Shown here: in pieces, positions 54,581-63,673 of the stretch
Layout: every line of letters starts with the position of its first letter
Numbering within the stretch: position 1 is the stretch's first letter
NCBI RefSeq assembly: GCF_036607905.1
Contig: NZ_CP144555.1
Coordinates: forward strand, 4,278,001 to 4,342,000
Direction of reading: 5' to 3'
DNA from: Streptomyces sp. SCSIO 75703
GTDB taxonomy: Bacteria; Actinomycetota; Actinomycetes; Streptomycetales; Streptomycetaceae
Length of the DNA: 64,000 nt
The notes under the pieces: generated by a model
What the model saw: the letters and a program-made list of their open reading frames with translations, nothing else
Told to the model about the DNA's origin: nothing
The model's database searches: none
Translations under genes and position numbers: made by a program

Positions 54581-54978
54581 GGGGATGATCGGTTTCGACA
54601 GCGGCTGTCGAAGCAGGGGAAGCGTGTCGAGGAAGCGGCCATGATCTCGTAAACCACAGGCCGAAACAAATAATCGCCAACACCAAGCGCGATTCCTCCC
54701 AGCAGGCCTTCGCCCTCGCTGCCTGATCTCAGGTAGCAAGAGCGAGCCTCCTACTACGGGAGTGTCAGCCCGGGGCTGTTCCCGACCCGGATCCTGGCAT
54801 CAGCTAGGGGACTAAACCTCGATCCCGGTCACGGGGTGAAGAGGGAAACCACACAGTGACTGAGCCCGTCGGAGACTTGTCCGCGTGATCTCCGGGGCTG
54901 AGAAAAGCGCAGCGGACTGCACACGGAGAAGCCCTGGTTCCACACCGTTGGACGCGGGTTCGATTCCCGCCATCTCCA
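54581..54978 (+). ncRNA. ssrA: tmRNA (ssrA)
   Basis: The RNA is about 398 nt. The 5' end GGGGATG pairs with CATCTCC at 54971-54977 (one G-U pair) to form the acceptor stem; the T-arm GGGTTCGATTCCC lies just before. The discriminator A is 54978, and CCA is not encoded, so it must be added after transcription. The tag reading frame runs from 54676 to 54726 and encodes ANTKRDSSQQAFALAA then TGA, the Streptomyces degradation tag; its resume codon is GCC. It works with SmpB to rescue stalled ribosomes and mark the unfinished protein for proteolysis. A tight CCCTCC/GGAGGG hairpin precedes it (54551-54564). Confidence 0.96.
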
Positions 54979-54991
54979 CAATTCCCATGTG

Positions 54992-55031
54992 GGCGAAGGC
55001 CCCGCCGCTTCCGGGCGACGGGGCCTTCGCC
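54992..55031 (+). terminator. 13-bp hairpin after ssrA
   Basis: GGCGAAGGCCCCG (54992-55004) pairs perfectly with CGGGGCCTTCGCC (55019-55031), starting 14 bp after the tmRNA end. Likely its terminator. Confidence 0.75.
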
Positions 55032-55178
55032 ATGCCCGCGCCGGGCGGGCCGCGACGCACCCGGGTGGCCTGTCATCCTGATGCTCCCCCCCCGGCCCCG
55101 CTCCGCGCGGCCGAGACCGCGTCACCCTCCGCGCCCTGTTCGCCGTCCGGTGACCGCCGCCACCCGGAAGGGACCGCC

Positions 55179-55250
55179 ATGAAGCCGTCCGACGCGATCA
55201 CCCCCGTGATCGTCCAGCCCCCGTGCACCGGCCGGGCCACCCGGCGATGA
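55179..55250 (+). CDS. Possible 23-residue peptide overlapping the next gene
   Basis: ATG 55179 opens a 23-codon frame (MKPSDAITPVIVQPPCTG...) whose TGA overlaps the ATG of the following small membrane protein in ATGA. GGAAGGGA lies about 4-11 bp upstream, a fair ribosome binding site. It may be a translated leader that couples to the next gene. Too short for certainty. Confidence 0.35.
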   Translation: MKPSDAITPVIVQPPCTGRATRR

Positions 55251-55486
55251 CGCCTCCCGAACGCTCCGTCGGCGTCCCGGCGACCCGGGCGACGGCGCTG
55301 CGCCTCGTCCAGACCGCCGTGTACGCGGTGTGCCTGGTGGTGGCGGTCCTCTTCTTCCGTGACTCCTGGCTCTTCCTGCCCACCGTGATCGCGGCGGGCC
55401 CCCTGAATCACGTCCTGCTCCCGCATCTCTTCCGGGGCCGGGGCGGCGCGGGAGCGGGGATAGTTCCACCGGACCCCCCGGGGTGA
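55247..55486 (+). CDS. Small membrane protein, function unknown
   Basis: This 79-residue protein has a likely membrane helix at residues 20-40 (VQTAVYAVCLVVAVLFF) and a second hydrophobic stretch (SWLFLPTVIAAGPLNHVLL), with a Gly/Pro-rich tail. I do not recognise the family. It lies between tmRNA and the minus-strand MFS gene, with which it converges across 58 bp. The start is tied to the upstream peptide by an ATGA overlap. Codon use follows the Streptomyces third-position bias. Confidence 0.45.
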   Translation: MTPPERSVGVPATRATALRLVQTAVYAVCLVVAVLFFRDSWLFLPTVIAAGPLNHVLLPHLFRGRGGAGAGIVPPDPPG

Positions 55487-55544
55487 GGCGGCAGGCCCCG
55501 CCGGGGCCGGGAAACGGCGGTGTCCTGGTCCTCGTGAGCGGGGC

Positions 55545-56858
55545 CTATCTGGTGATGACGCTCATCTGACCGTCCGGCTTCCGGCGGCGCGCGCCCGCCG
55601 GCGCCACGAGCAGGGCCAGCGCCGCCGCCGTCGCCGGGAGGGCGTAGCCCGTGGCGGGCGGGGTGTGGTCCGCGGTCCAGCCGCCGGCGGCGCTGCCGAG
55701 GGCGATGCCGGTGAGGAGGCCGGTCACCGCGAGGGTCATCGACTCGTTGAGGCGGCCCTCGGGGGCGCGTCGCTGGACCAGCGTCATGGTCGTGACCATG
55801 GTCGGCGCCGTGGCCGTACCGGCGACGAACAGCGCCGCCGAGACCAGGAGCACCGAGCCGGACGTGGCGGCCAGGAACGGCAGGGTCATCAGGACCGCCA
55901 TCGCCGCCACGCACCACGGCAGCCGCAGCGCCGCCGACCCCGGCAGCCGCAGTGCCCCGTAGGCCAGGCCCGCCGCGCACGAACCGGCCGCCTGGAGGCC
56001 GAGGGCGACACCGGCCGCCGCCCGGTGCCCCTGCGCGTCGGCGAAGGCCACCGTGACGACCTCGGTCGCGCCGAACACCGCGCCCATGGCGACGCAGAGC
56101 GCGAGCAGCGCCGGCATCCCGGGGGAGCGGAGCGGCGCCCGCGCCGAGGTGTGCCGCACGGGCGGCGGCTCGGTCGCCCGCTGCGCGGCGAACAGCAGCG
56201 TCCCCGTCACCAGCAGCACCACTCCGGCCGCCGTGCCCGCCTCCGGGAACCACGCCGTGCACAGGAAGGCCGCGAGCACCGGGCCCAGCATGAAGCACAG
56301 TTCGTCCGCGGCCTGTTCGAGGGCGTGCGCGCTGTGCAGCGCGGCGGCGTCCCGGCCGACCAGGCGGGACCAGCGGGCGCGGGCCATGCCCCCGGTGTTC
56401 GGCGCCGTGGCCGTGGCGGCGTGGGCGGCGAACAGGGTCCACGCGGGGGTGCCCGCGCGGACGCACAGCACCAGGGCGAGTGAGCCGAGCGCGGCGAGCA
56501 GCGCGGCCGGCACGGCCACGCGGGCCTGGCCGTGCCGGTCCACCAGCCGCGCCACCCAGGGCGCGACCAGCGCCGTCACCGCGAGCCCCGTGGCCGTGAC
56601 GGCACCGGCCAGGGCGTAGGAGCCGTACCGGGCGGCGATCATCAGCACCGCGCTCACGCCGAACATCCCCATCGGCAGCCGCGCGAGGAGGCTCCCGGCC
56701 GTGAACGCCCGCGCCCCCGGCAGCGCCAGCAGCCGGCGGTAGGGGCCGGGCGGCCGGTCCCGCCCGCGGGGACGGAAGTCGGCGAGGACCAGGGTGTCCG
56801 CCGTCAGGGCGGGCAACACCTGGGGCGGGCGGGGGTGTTCGGGCGTCGGTCGCGGCAT
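55545..56858 (-). CDS. MFS transporter, drug-efflux type
   Basis: This 437-residue transporter has about 12 hydrophobic segments from residue 45 to 425. A loop like RLVDRHGQARVAV between segments 2 and 3 corresponds to the MFS motif A, and RRAPEGRLNESMTL lies in the second half. Family resemblance is to actinobacterial drug/solute exporters; no substrate can be assigned. I chose ATG 56858 (MPRPTPEHP), since the upstream ATG at 56951 would overlap the divergent LysR gene. The LysR regulator 83 bp away is the probable controller. Confidence 0.82.
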   Translation of the reverse strand: MPRPTPEHPRPPQVLPALTADTLVLADFRPRGRDRPPGPYRRLLALPGARAFTAGSLLARLPMGMFGVSAVLMIAARYGSYALAGAVTATGLAVTALVAPWVARLVDRHGQARVAVPAALLAALGSLALVLCVRAGTPAWTLFAAHAATATAPNTGGMARARWSRLVGRDAAALHSAHALEQAADELCFMLGPVLAAFLCTAWFPEAGTAAGVVLLVTGTLLFAAQRATEPPPVRHTSARAPLRSPGMPALLALCVAMGAVFGATEVVTVAFADAQGHRAAAGVALGLQAAGSCAAGLAYGALRLPGSAALRLPWCVAAMAVLMTLPFLAATSGSVLLVSAALFVAGTATAPTMVTTMTLVQRRAPEGRLNESMTLAVTGLLTGIALGSAAGGWTADHTPPATGYALPATAAALALLVAPAGARRRKPDGQMSVITR

Positions 56859-56929
56859 GCGCCCACCGTCGCCCCGGGCCCGCCCGGCGGTCCAACACCT
56901 GTGCGCCACCCATTCACGCACCCACGTTG

Positions 56930-56935
56930 TAAATT
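56930..56935 (+). promoter_or_regulatory. -10 box TAAATT of a leaderless LysR promoter
   Basis: TAAATT is followed by 6 nt (CGGGGG) and ATG 56942. The AT-rich island TTGTAAATT is the only one in the 83-bp divergent region and is also the likely LysR binding zone. Confidence 0.5.
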
Positions 56936-56941
56936 CGGGGG

Positions 56942-57910
56942 ATGTCCGCACCCGCCCACCTCGACCCCCGCCTGCTGCGCGCCTTCGTCACCGTCGCCGA
57001 GGAACTGCACTTCACCCGCGCCGCCGCCCGCCTGTTCGTCGCCCAGCAGGCGCTCAGCCGCGACGTACGGCGCCTGGAGCGCGAACTGCGCCGTGAACTG
57101 TTCGTACGCACCACCCGGCAGGTCACGCTGACGCCCGACGGAGAGCGGCTGCTGCCGTACGCCCGGCGGGTCCTCCAGGCCCAGGCCGATCTGCTCGCCG
57201 CCGCCGGGCAGGCCCGCCCGCTCCTGGTCGACCTCAACTCCCCGGGGCTGGCCACCGGCCGCGCGGTCCTGGAGCGCGCCCGCGAACTCGCCCCGGACCA
57301 GGAGCTGATGGCGCGCTACGAGAGCGGACTGACCGGCGCCGCCGCCGACCTGCTCGCCGGCCGCCTCGACGCCTCCTTCGGCCGCTTCGCGGGACTGCCC
57401 GCCGCCCTGCGCGCGGGACTCGGCCACCAGCCCGTGCGCCTGGAGGCGATGGCGGTCCTGCTGCCCGAGGACCACCCGCTGGCCCCGCTGGCGGAGGTCC
57501 CCCTCGCCGCCCTGGCCGGGGAGACGGTCTACGCCGGGGCCGGGAACCCGCGGACGCCGGAGTGGACCGACCTCGCCCGCGGCCTCTTCGAGGGACGCGG
57601 CATCGAGGTCGCGCCGCCCCATCCGCTGGCCGTCGGCGACGCGGAGTTCCGGCGGCTCATGGAGAAGACCCGCCACCCCGTCCTCGCCGTGGTGGGCTTT
57701 CCGGCCATGCCCGCCTCCGTGGTCCGCCCGCTGGTCGACCCCGTGCCGCTCTCGCCGGTCTCCCTGGTCTGGCGAAAGGGGCTGGTGCATCCCGCCTTCG
57801 ACGCGTTGCGTTCGGCCGCCGCCCGGCTCGCGGCCGAAAACGGATGGCTGCGCGTCCCCGAGGGAGGGTGGATTCCGGCCAGTGACGCCGCTGTGATGTC
57901 AGTCCTTTAA
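56942..57910 (+). CDS. LysR family transcriptional regulator
   Basis: This 322-residue protein has an N-terminal winged helix (LDPRLLRAFVTVAEELHFTRAA, LFVAQQALSRDVRRLEREL) and a C-terminal periplasmic-binding-like effector domain (DLNSPGLATGRAVLERARELAP, AMAVLLPEDHPLAPLAEVPL). LysR proteins bind DNA as tetramers and respond to small molecules. It is transcribed away from the MFS gene and probably controls it and itself. No ligand can be inferred. Probably leaderless. Confidence 0.9.
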   Translation: MSAPAHLDPRLLRAFVTVAEELHFTRAAARLFVAQQALSRDVRRLERELRRELFVRTTRQVTLTPDGERLLPYARRVLQAQADLLAAAGQARPLLVDLNSPGLATGRAVLERARELAPDQELMARYESGLTGAAADLLAGRLDASFGRFAGLPAALRAGLGHQPVRLEAMAVLLPEDHPLAPLAEVPLAALAGETVYAGAGNPRTPEWTDLARGLFEGRGIEVAPPHPLAVGDAEFRRLMEKTRHPVLAVVGFPAMPASVVRPLVDPVPLSPVSLVWRKGLVHPAFDALRSAAARLAAENGWLRVPEGGWIPASDAAVMSVL

Positions 57911-58071
57911 CCGGCACACGGCAACCACCTTTCCTCCGCGTGCGCTACATTCTTGGCCTGAGCACGGTGTGGTAGAGGGGGCGCGCGAACCTGGTGGGGG
58001 CCGGTTCGGCCGACGGGTGCTCGGAGTCGTACGCGCACCCGGAACCGTCCCGTGGGGGGAAGAGTGCGCGC

Positions 58072-59889
58072 GTGAAGAATTGGCAAAAAGACGCCCAACC
58101 GGAGTGGCCGGATGCGGCGTCCGGAATTCGTGATCTCCCGGAGGCACGACAGGATGGGGACGCCACTCAGGCGTTTCCGGCGAACGGGAGCTTCCCGGGG
58201 ACCGGGAAGTCACCGATGAGCGGAACGACCGACGGACGCCCCGGCGGGGGCCCGGGGCCGGACGGGCCCGGTGCCCACGACGGGTACCCGGGCTCCGACC
58301 GGAGGTTCGCACACCCCGCGCCCGGCGCGCGCCGCCCCGGGAGGCAGATACCCGGGCCCGCCTCGTCGTGGCCCGAGGACGCCGCCGAGACCCGGCTCGT
58401 CGATCCCTACGCCGGCCCCGGCCGGGGGGAATTCCCCGGGGCGCGGACGGACCGGTGGCGCACCGGCCTCGACAGCACAGGCGGGAGCCCGATGGGCGCG
58501 GACAGCAGCGGCGGGGACGCCGGGGGCCAGGACGGACCCTGGGCCGGCATACCCCGCGGCGGTGCCGGACGGCACGGCGCCGGCCGGAGCGGGCCGGGCC
58601 ACGGCCGCACGGCGCGGCACGGCAGGGACCGGGGCGCGGCGAGCCGCGACAGCGACCGGGGTGACATATCCCCCGGCACACCGCCGGCCCACGGGTTCCC
58701 CGCGACGGACGCCACGACCACCGCCTACCCCGACCCGGCCGCGGCCCGCTTCGCCGCCGAACCGGGCCCGTCCCCCTCGCACTTCCCCGATCCGGCCGCC
58801 CCGACCGCGGTCTTCCCCCGGGCGGGGGGAGCCCCACCGGCCTTCGCCGATCCGGCTGCCCCGATCACGGACTTCCCCGACCCGACCATGGCCTTCCCCG
58901 CCGGGGGACCGGCCACCGCGGCCTTCGCCGATCCGGCTGCCCCGATCACGGACTTCCCCGACCCGAGCACGGGCTTCCCCGCTCGGGGCCCGGCCGCCGC
59001 GGCCTTCTCCGACCCGGGCGCGCCGACCACCGCCCTGCCGGGCCCCGTTGCCGGCCCCGGCCCCGCCACCGCCGCGCTGCGCGACCCCTGGCGGGACCCG
59101 CTGGGCGCCGGTGTCCCGGAGGCCGAACAGACCCACGACCCGCACGAGGTGACCGTCCAGCTCGACGCCGTCCAGTTCGGCGACGGCGTGCTGCGCCAGG
59201 CCGAACGGAGCCCCGCCAAGGGCGGTCCGGACGGCTCCGACGGGCCGGTCTTCGTCGACGAGTCGGGCCGCCGCAGCCGCCGCTTCCGCCGGCTGGGCAT
59301 CGCCCTCGGCATGGCCTGCGCGGTCTACGCGGTCGTGATCGTCAGCACCCTGCTGTCGGGCGACTCCGACGCGCCCTGGCTGCCCGTACCGGGCCAGGAG
59401 GAGGGGCAGCCGGCCGGCCGGGTCGACACCACCCCGCCGCCGGCCGAGTCCGCCGACCCGTCCGCCGGGGTGAGCGAGGACCCCCTCGCCGAACCGTCCG
59501 CCGACGACGCCACGACCACGGCACCCGGCGCCGGGACCACGGTGCCCGGCACCACGGGCGGCCCGAGCGCGCCCGGCGGCGCCGCCGACCCGCCGCCGGC
59601 CGCGACCGGGTCCGCCGGGCGGACCGCGGGCACCGACCCGGACCCGAAGCCGAGCACCCCGCAACAGCCCCCGCCGGCCGGCCGGCCGTCGCCCCCGTCC
59701 GGCGGCGAGTCGCCGGCCGACCCGAGCCAGCCGTCCTCGGCAGGACCGAGCACCGACCCCGGTGACGGCACCACCGCCAACGGCTCCGCCGACTCCACGC
59801 CCGTGGCCGCCGGCCGCGCCACCGCGCCCGTCGCCGGTTCGCGCGCCCCGTCCACGTCCCCATCCCTGTCCCCGGAGAACACTCTCTGA
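58072..59889 (+). CDS. matA: MatA-like single-pass membrane protein with disordered arms
   Basis: This 605-residue protein has a long Pro/Gly/Asp-rich cytoplasmic arm (1-405), one membrane helix at about 408-428 (LGIALGMACAVYAVVIVSTLL) and a 177-residue Pro/Thr/Ser-rich external tail. A conserved segment just before the membrane (HEVTVQLDAVQFGDGVL) suggests a functional contact. Its place directly before the deacetylase/glycosyltransferase fusion matches matA of the S. lividans matAB locus, needed for mycelial aggregation; I assign the name by synteny. GTG 58072 (VKNWQKDAQPEWPD) is preceded by GGGGGAAGAG. Its TGA overlaps the matB ATG by 1 bp. Confidence 0.7.
   Translation: MKNWQKDAQPEWPDAASGIRDLPEARQDGDATQAFPANGSFPGTGKSPMSGTTDGRPGGGPGPDGPGAHDGYPGSDRRFAHPAPGARRPGRQIPGPASSWPEDAAETRLVDPYAGPGRGEFPGARTDRWRTGLDSTGGSPMGADSSGGDAGGQDGPWAGIPRGGAGRHGAGRSGPGHGRTARHGRDRGAASRDSDRGDISPGTPPAHGFPATDATTTAYPDPAAARFAAEPGPSPSHFPDPAAPTAVFPRAGGAPPAFADPAAPITDFPDPTMAFPAGGPATAAFADPAAPITDFPDPSTGFPARGPAAAAFSDPGAPTTALPGPVAGPGPATAALRDPWRDPLGAGVPEAEQTHDPHEVTVQLDAVQFGDGVLRQAERSPAKGGPDGSDGPVFVDESGRRSRRFRRLGIALGMACAVYAVVIVSTLLSGDSDAPWLPVPGQEEGQPAGRVDTTPPPAESADPSAGVSEDPLAEPSADDATTTAPGAGTTVPGTTGGPSAPGGAADPPPAATGSAGRTAGTDPDPKPSTPQQPPPAGRPSPPSGGESPADPSQPSSAGPSTDPGDGTTANGSADSTPVAAGRATAPVAGSRAPSTSPSLSPENTL
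58840..58966 (+). repeat. 46-bp exact direct repeat inside matA
   Basis: Copies at 58840-58885 and 58921-58966 are identical (period 81 bp) and encode the AFADPAAPITDFPDP unit. A third, diverged unit precedes them (PSHFPDPAAPTAVFP). Recombination between copies would change the protein by 27 residues in frame. Confidence 0.88.
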
Positions 59890-62093
59890 TGGCCTCCCGC
59901 TCCCGCCGCCACAGGGCCGCGCACCGCGCCCGTGGCGGTGCCCGGCGTCCCCGCCTGCCGCTGCGCCTGCTGCTCCCGCTGGTCGTCCTCGCCTCGCTCG
60001 CCGCGATGCTCATGCTCCGCGGCTACGTGCACAGCGAGATCCTCGCCGACCACCGGGTGCGGCCCCCCGCCCCCACCGACCAGGTGCCGAGGAAGATCCT
60101 GGAGGGCGGGCCGGTCATCGACACCCGCGGCGGGCGCACCGAGGGCCTGTCCGTGCCCGACCACCGCCTCGTCCTCACCTTCGACGACGGACCCGACCCG
60201 GTCTGGACCCCGCGGGTGCTGGACGTGCTGAAGAAGCACGACGCGCACGCCGTCTTCTTCGTCACCGGCACCATGGCCTCCCGCTACCCCGACCTCGTCA
60301 AGCGCATGGTCGACGAGGGGCACGAGGTGGGACTGCACACCTTCAACCACCCCGACCTCTCCTACCAGTCGACCAGGCGCATCGACTGGGAGCTGTCGCA
60401 GAACCAGCTCGCCATCACCGGCGCGGCCGGCATCCGCACCTCGCTCTTCCGCCCGCCGTACTCCTCGTACGCCGACGCCATGGACAACAAGTCCTGGCCG
60501 GTCACCGAGTACATCGGCAGCCGCGGCTACATCACCGTCGTCAACAACACGGACAGCGAGGACTGGAAGAAGCCGGGCGTCGGCGAGATCATCCGCCGCG
60601 CCACCCCGCACGGCGGCAAGGGCGCCATCGTCCTCATGCACGACTCCGGCGGCGACCGCCACCAGACCGTGCGGGCGCTCGACCGGTTCCTGCCCGACCT
60701 CAAGGAGAAGGGCTACCGGTTCGACAACCTGACCGAGGCCCTGGACGTGCCCAGCGCCATGACCCGGGTCGACGGCGCCGAGCTGTGGAAGGGCAAGGCG
60801 TGGATCTTCCTGGTCCAGGCGTCGGAGAAGCTCACCGGCGCCCTGGTGGTCGGCCTCGCCGTCATCGGCACGCTGGTCATCAGCCGCTTCGTGCTGATGC
60901 TGCTGCTCTCCGGATTCCACGCGCGCCGCGTGCGCCGCAGGAACTTCCGCTGGGGGCCGGCGGTCACCGAACCGGTCTCGGTCCTGGTGCCCGCGTACAA
61001 CGAGGCGAAGTGCATCGAGAACACGGTGCGTTCGCTGATGGACAGCGACCACCCCATCGAGGTCATCGTCATCGACGACGGCTCCAGCGACGGGACCGCG
61101 CGGATCGTGGAGGCCATGGGCCTGCCCAACGTCCGCGTGGTGCGCCAGCTCAACGCGGGCAAGCCGGCCGCCCTCAACCGCGGTCTGGCCAACGCCCGGT
61201 ACGACATCGTCGTGATGATGGACGGCGACACCGTCTTCGAGCCGTCCACCGTCCGCGAACTCGTCCAGCCCTTCGGCGACCCCGGGGTCGGCGCCGTGGC
61301 GGGCAACGCCAAGGTCGGCAACAAGGACAGTCTCATCGGCGCCTGGCAGCACATCGAGTACGTGATGGGCTTCAACCTGGACCGCCGCATGTACGACGTC
61401 CTCGGCTGCATGCCGACCATCCCCGGCGCGGTCGGCGCCTTCCGCCGCTCCGCGCTGGAGCCGATCGGCGGCATGAGTGACGACACGCTCGCCGAGGACA
61501 CCGACGTCACCATGGCGCTGCACCGCGCCGGCTGGCGCGTCGTCTACGCCGAGAACGCCCGCGCCTGGACCGAGGCGCCCGAGTCGGTCCAGCAGCTCTG
61601 GTCCCAGCGCTACCGCTGGTCGTACGGGACCATGCAGGCCATCTGGAAGCACCGCCGCGCCGTCATCGAACGGGGGCCCTCGGGCCGCTTCGGACGGATC
61701 GGCCTTCCCTTCGTCTCCCTGTTCATGGTCCTGGCCCCGCTGCTGGCCCCGCTCATCGACGTCTTCCTGCTCTACGGCCTCGTCTTCGGCCCGACCCAGA
61801 AGACGATCCTGGCCTGGCTGGGCGTCCTCGCCATCCAGGCGGTCTGCGCGGCCTACGCCTTCCGCCTCGACCGCGAACGCATGACCCACCTGATCTCGCT
61901 GCCGCTGCAGCAGATCCTCTACCGCCAACTCATGTACGTCGTGCTGCTCCAGTCCTGGATCACCGCGCTCACCGGCGGCCGGCTGCGCTGGCAGAAGCTG
62001 CGCCGCACCGGCGTCGTCGAGGCGCCCGGGGGCGGCGGCGCGGTCCCGCGCCAGCGTGCGCGCGGCGACGACGATCGGAGGCCCGTGGCATGA
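59889..62093 (+). CDS. matB: MatB-like polysaccharide deacetylase / GT2 polysaccharide synthase fusion
   Basis: This 734-residue membrane enzyme has an N-terminal membrane helix (25-43), an extracytoplasmic NodB-type deacetylase (about 90-290; TFDDGPDP with Asp99/Asp100, metal His150 and His154 in HTFNH, RPPYSS 188-193), membrane segments (about 318-340), and a cytoplasmic GT2 domain (PVSVLVPAYNE, DGD 445-447, QRYRW) followed by more helices. The domains correspond to PgaB and PgaC of poly-beta-1,6-N-acetylglucosamine synthesis joined in one chain. MatB of S. lividans has this design and makes the glue for hyphal pellets. ATG 59889 and the stop both overlap neighbours. Confidence 0.9.
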   Translation: MASRSRRHRAAHRARGGARRPRLPLRLLLPLVVLASLAAMLMLRGYVHSEILADHRVRPPAPTDQVPRKILEGGPVIDTRGGRTEGLSVPDHRLVLTFDDGPDPVWTPRVLDVLKKHDAHAVFFVTGTMASRYPDLVKRMVDEGHEVGLHTFNHPDLSYQSTRRIDWELSQNQLAITGAAGIRTSLFRPPYSSYADAMDNKSWPVTEYIGSRGYITVVNNTDSEDWKKPGVGEIIRRATPHGGKGAIVLMHDSGGDRHQTVRALDRFLPDLKEKGYRFDNLTEALDVPSAMTRVDGAELWKGKAWIFLVQASEKLTGALVVGLAVIGTLVISRFVLMLLLSGFHARRVRRRNFRWGPAVTEPVSVLVPAYNEAKCIENTVRSLMDSDHPIEVIVIDDGSSDGTARIVEAMGLPNVRVVRQLNAGKPAALNRGLANARYDIVVMMDGDTVFEPSTVRELVQPFGDPGVGAVAGNAKVGNKDSLIGAWQHIEYVMGFNLDRRMYDVLGCMPTIPGAVGAFRRSALEPIGGMSDDTLAEDTDVTMALHRAGWRVVYAENARAWTEAPESVQQLWSQRYRWSYGTMQAIWKHRRAVIERGPSGRFGRIGLPFVSLFMVLAPLLAPLIDVFLLYGLVFGPTQKTILAWLGVLAIQAVCAAYAFRLDRERMTHLISLPLQQILYRQLMYVVLLQSWITALTGGRLRWQKLRRTGVVEAPGGGGAVPRQRARGDDDRRPVA

Positions 62094-63562
62094 CCCACGG
62101 ATACCCGCCCGGCACCGGCAGGAGCCCGGAGCCGGCCGGCCCCTACGGAACCCGCCCGCCGGGCCGCCCCGGCGCGGACCCCTACGGTGCCGCGCCGGGG
62201 ACCGGCCGCGCCGCCGGGGCGGGGGCGCCCCACGCCATCCCGTGGCAGAAGACCGCCGGGGCCGCCGGGATCGCCGAGAGCGCCGGGACCGCCGGGAGCG
62301 GGTGGGCCGCCGCGACCGGCGCGCACGCCGGCACCGGCTTCGGCGAGGCGGCCGGGACCGCCGGCGCCGCGGAGCCCGCCGCCGAGGCGCCCGCCCCGGC
62401 CCGGCCCGGCCGGGACCGCTACCTGGACGTGCTGCGTTCCGTCGCCCTGGTCCGGGTGGTGGTCTACCACCTGTTCGGCTGGGCCTGGCTGACCGTGCTC
62501 TTCCCCTCGATGGGCGTGATGTTCGCGCTCGCCGGCTCGCTGATGGCGCGCTCGCTCAAGCGGCCGGCGGCGAGCGTGATCCGCAGCCGCGTGCGGCGCC
62601 TGCTGCCGCCGATGTGGGCGTTCGCCGCGGTGGCGCTGTCCCTGGTGTTCGCGGGCGGCTGGAACCCCCGGGAGGACCCCGACCACGGCGGCACCTGGGG
62701 CCTGCTGTCCCTGCTGAACTACATCGTCCCGATCGGCGCCCCGCCCTACCCGGCCGAGACGGGGTTCCCCGGCGGGCTGCTGGAGAGCGGCTGGGCGGTG
62801 GATGCCGTCGGACCGCTCTGGTACCTGCGCGCCTACCTGTGGTTCGTGCTCGCCTCCCCGCTGCTGCTGTGGGCCTTCCGCCGGGCGCCCTGGCCGACGC
62901 TGCTCGCCCCGCTCGGGCTGACCGCGATCGTCGGCACCGGCCTGGTCACCCTCCCCGGGGAGACCGGCAACGCGGTCACGGACTTCGCGGTCTACGGCGG
63001 CTGCTGGGTGCTCGGCTTCGCCCACCACGAGGGCATGCTCCAGCGGATCCCCCGGTACGTCACGGTCTCCTGCGCCTCCCTGGTGATGGCCTTCGGGCTG
63101 TGGTGGGCCTCGGGCCACCTGGGCCCGGACGGCTGGGACCTCAACGACATCCCGCTCGCGCAGGCCGCCTGGTCCTTCGGCTTCGTCGTGATCCTGCTCC
63201 AGTACTCGCCGTCCTGGCGGGAACTCCCCGGCCGGCTCGCCAAGTGGGACAAGCTGATCACGCTCTCCAACAACCGCGCGGTCACGATCTACCTGTGGCA
63301 CAACCTCCTCATCCTGCTGACCGTGCCCGTCATCGACCTGATGTACCGGCTGCCGTTCATGCAGAGCGAGCGGGCCTCCGCCGCCCTGGACAGCGCCTCC
63401 TCGCTGTGGATGTTCGCCCTGGTCTGGCCGCTGATCGGCCTGTCGGTGCTGGCCGTCGGCTGGATCGAGGACCTCGCGGCGAAGCGCCGGCCGAGACTGT
63501 GGCCGAACGGCGGCGGCCCGGCCGGCAGGGGCGGCGCCACACGGTCGGCCCGCCGGGGCTGA
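62090..63562 (+). CDS. Membrane acyltransferase (acyltransferase family 3)
   Basis: This 490-residue protein has a Gly/Ala/Pro-rich cytoplasmic N-terminus (1-100) and then about ten membrane helices beginning with RDRYLDVLRSVALVRVVVYHLFGW, where the Arg and His residues are the hallmark of AT3 enzymes such as OafA and WecH. These move acetyl or succinyl groups onto exported sugars. Its ATG overlaps the matB stop (ATGA) with GGAGG 8 bp upstream, so it is coupled to matB and probably O-acylates the MatB polysaccharide. The activity itself is inferred. Confidence 0.85.
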   Translation: MTHGYPPGTGRSPEPAGPYGTRPPGRPGADPYGAAPGTGRAAGAGAPHAIPWQKTAGAAGIAESAGTAGSGWAAATGAHAGTGFGEAAGTAGAAEPAAEAPAPARPGRDRYLDVLRSVALVRVVVYHLFGWAWLTVLFPSMGVMFALAGSLMARSLKRPAASVIRSRVRRLLPPMWAFAAVALSLVFAGGWNPREDPDHGGTWGLLSLLNYIVPIGAPPYPAETGFPGGLLESGWAVDAVGPLWYLRAYLWFVLASPLLLWAFRRAPWPTLLAPLGLTAIVGTGLVTLPGETGNAVTDFAVYGGCWVLGFAHHEGMLQRIPRYVTVSCASLVMAFGLWWASGHLGPDGWDLNDIPLAQAAWSFGFVVILLQYSPSWRELPGRLAKWDKLITLSNNRAVTIYLWHNLLILLTVPVIDLMYRLPFMQSERASAALDSASSLWMFALVWPLIGLSVLAVGWIEDLAAKRRPRLWPNGGGPAGRGGATRSARRG

Positions 63563-63673
63563 CCCTCGGGGGCCGGTCCGGCGCAGGACCGGCCCCGGAG
63601 CCGCCGTACCCGGCGGCGCACCGTCGTGCGAGACTGCCCCGATCGCGGCGGTGAACAGGGAAAGCAGGTGGGG

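Noticed and set aside
54940..54978. tRNA-like 3' half (GGGTTCGATTCCC with acceptor strand)
   Set aside because: It is the tRNA-like end of tmRNA: the 5' acceptor strand lies about 390 nt upstream and the tag frame is in between.
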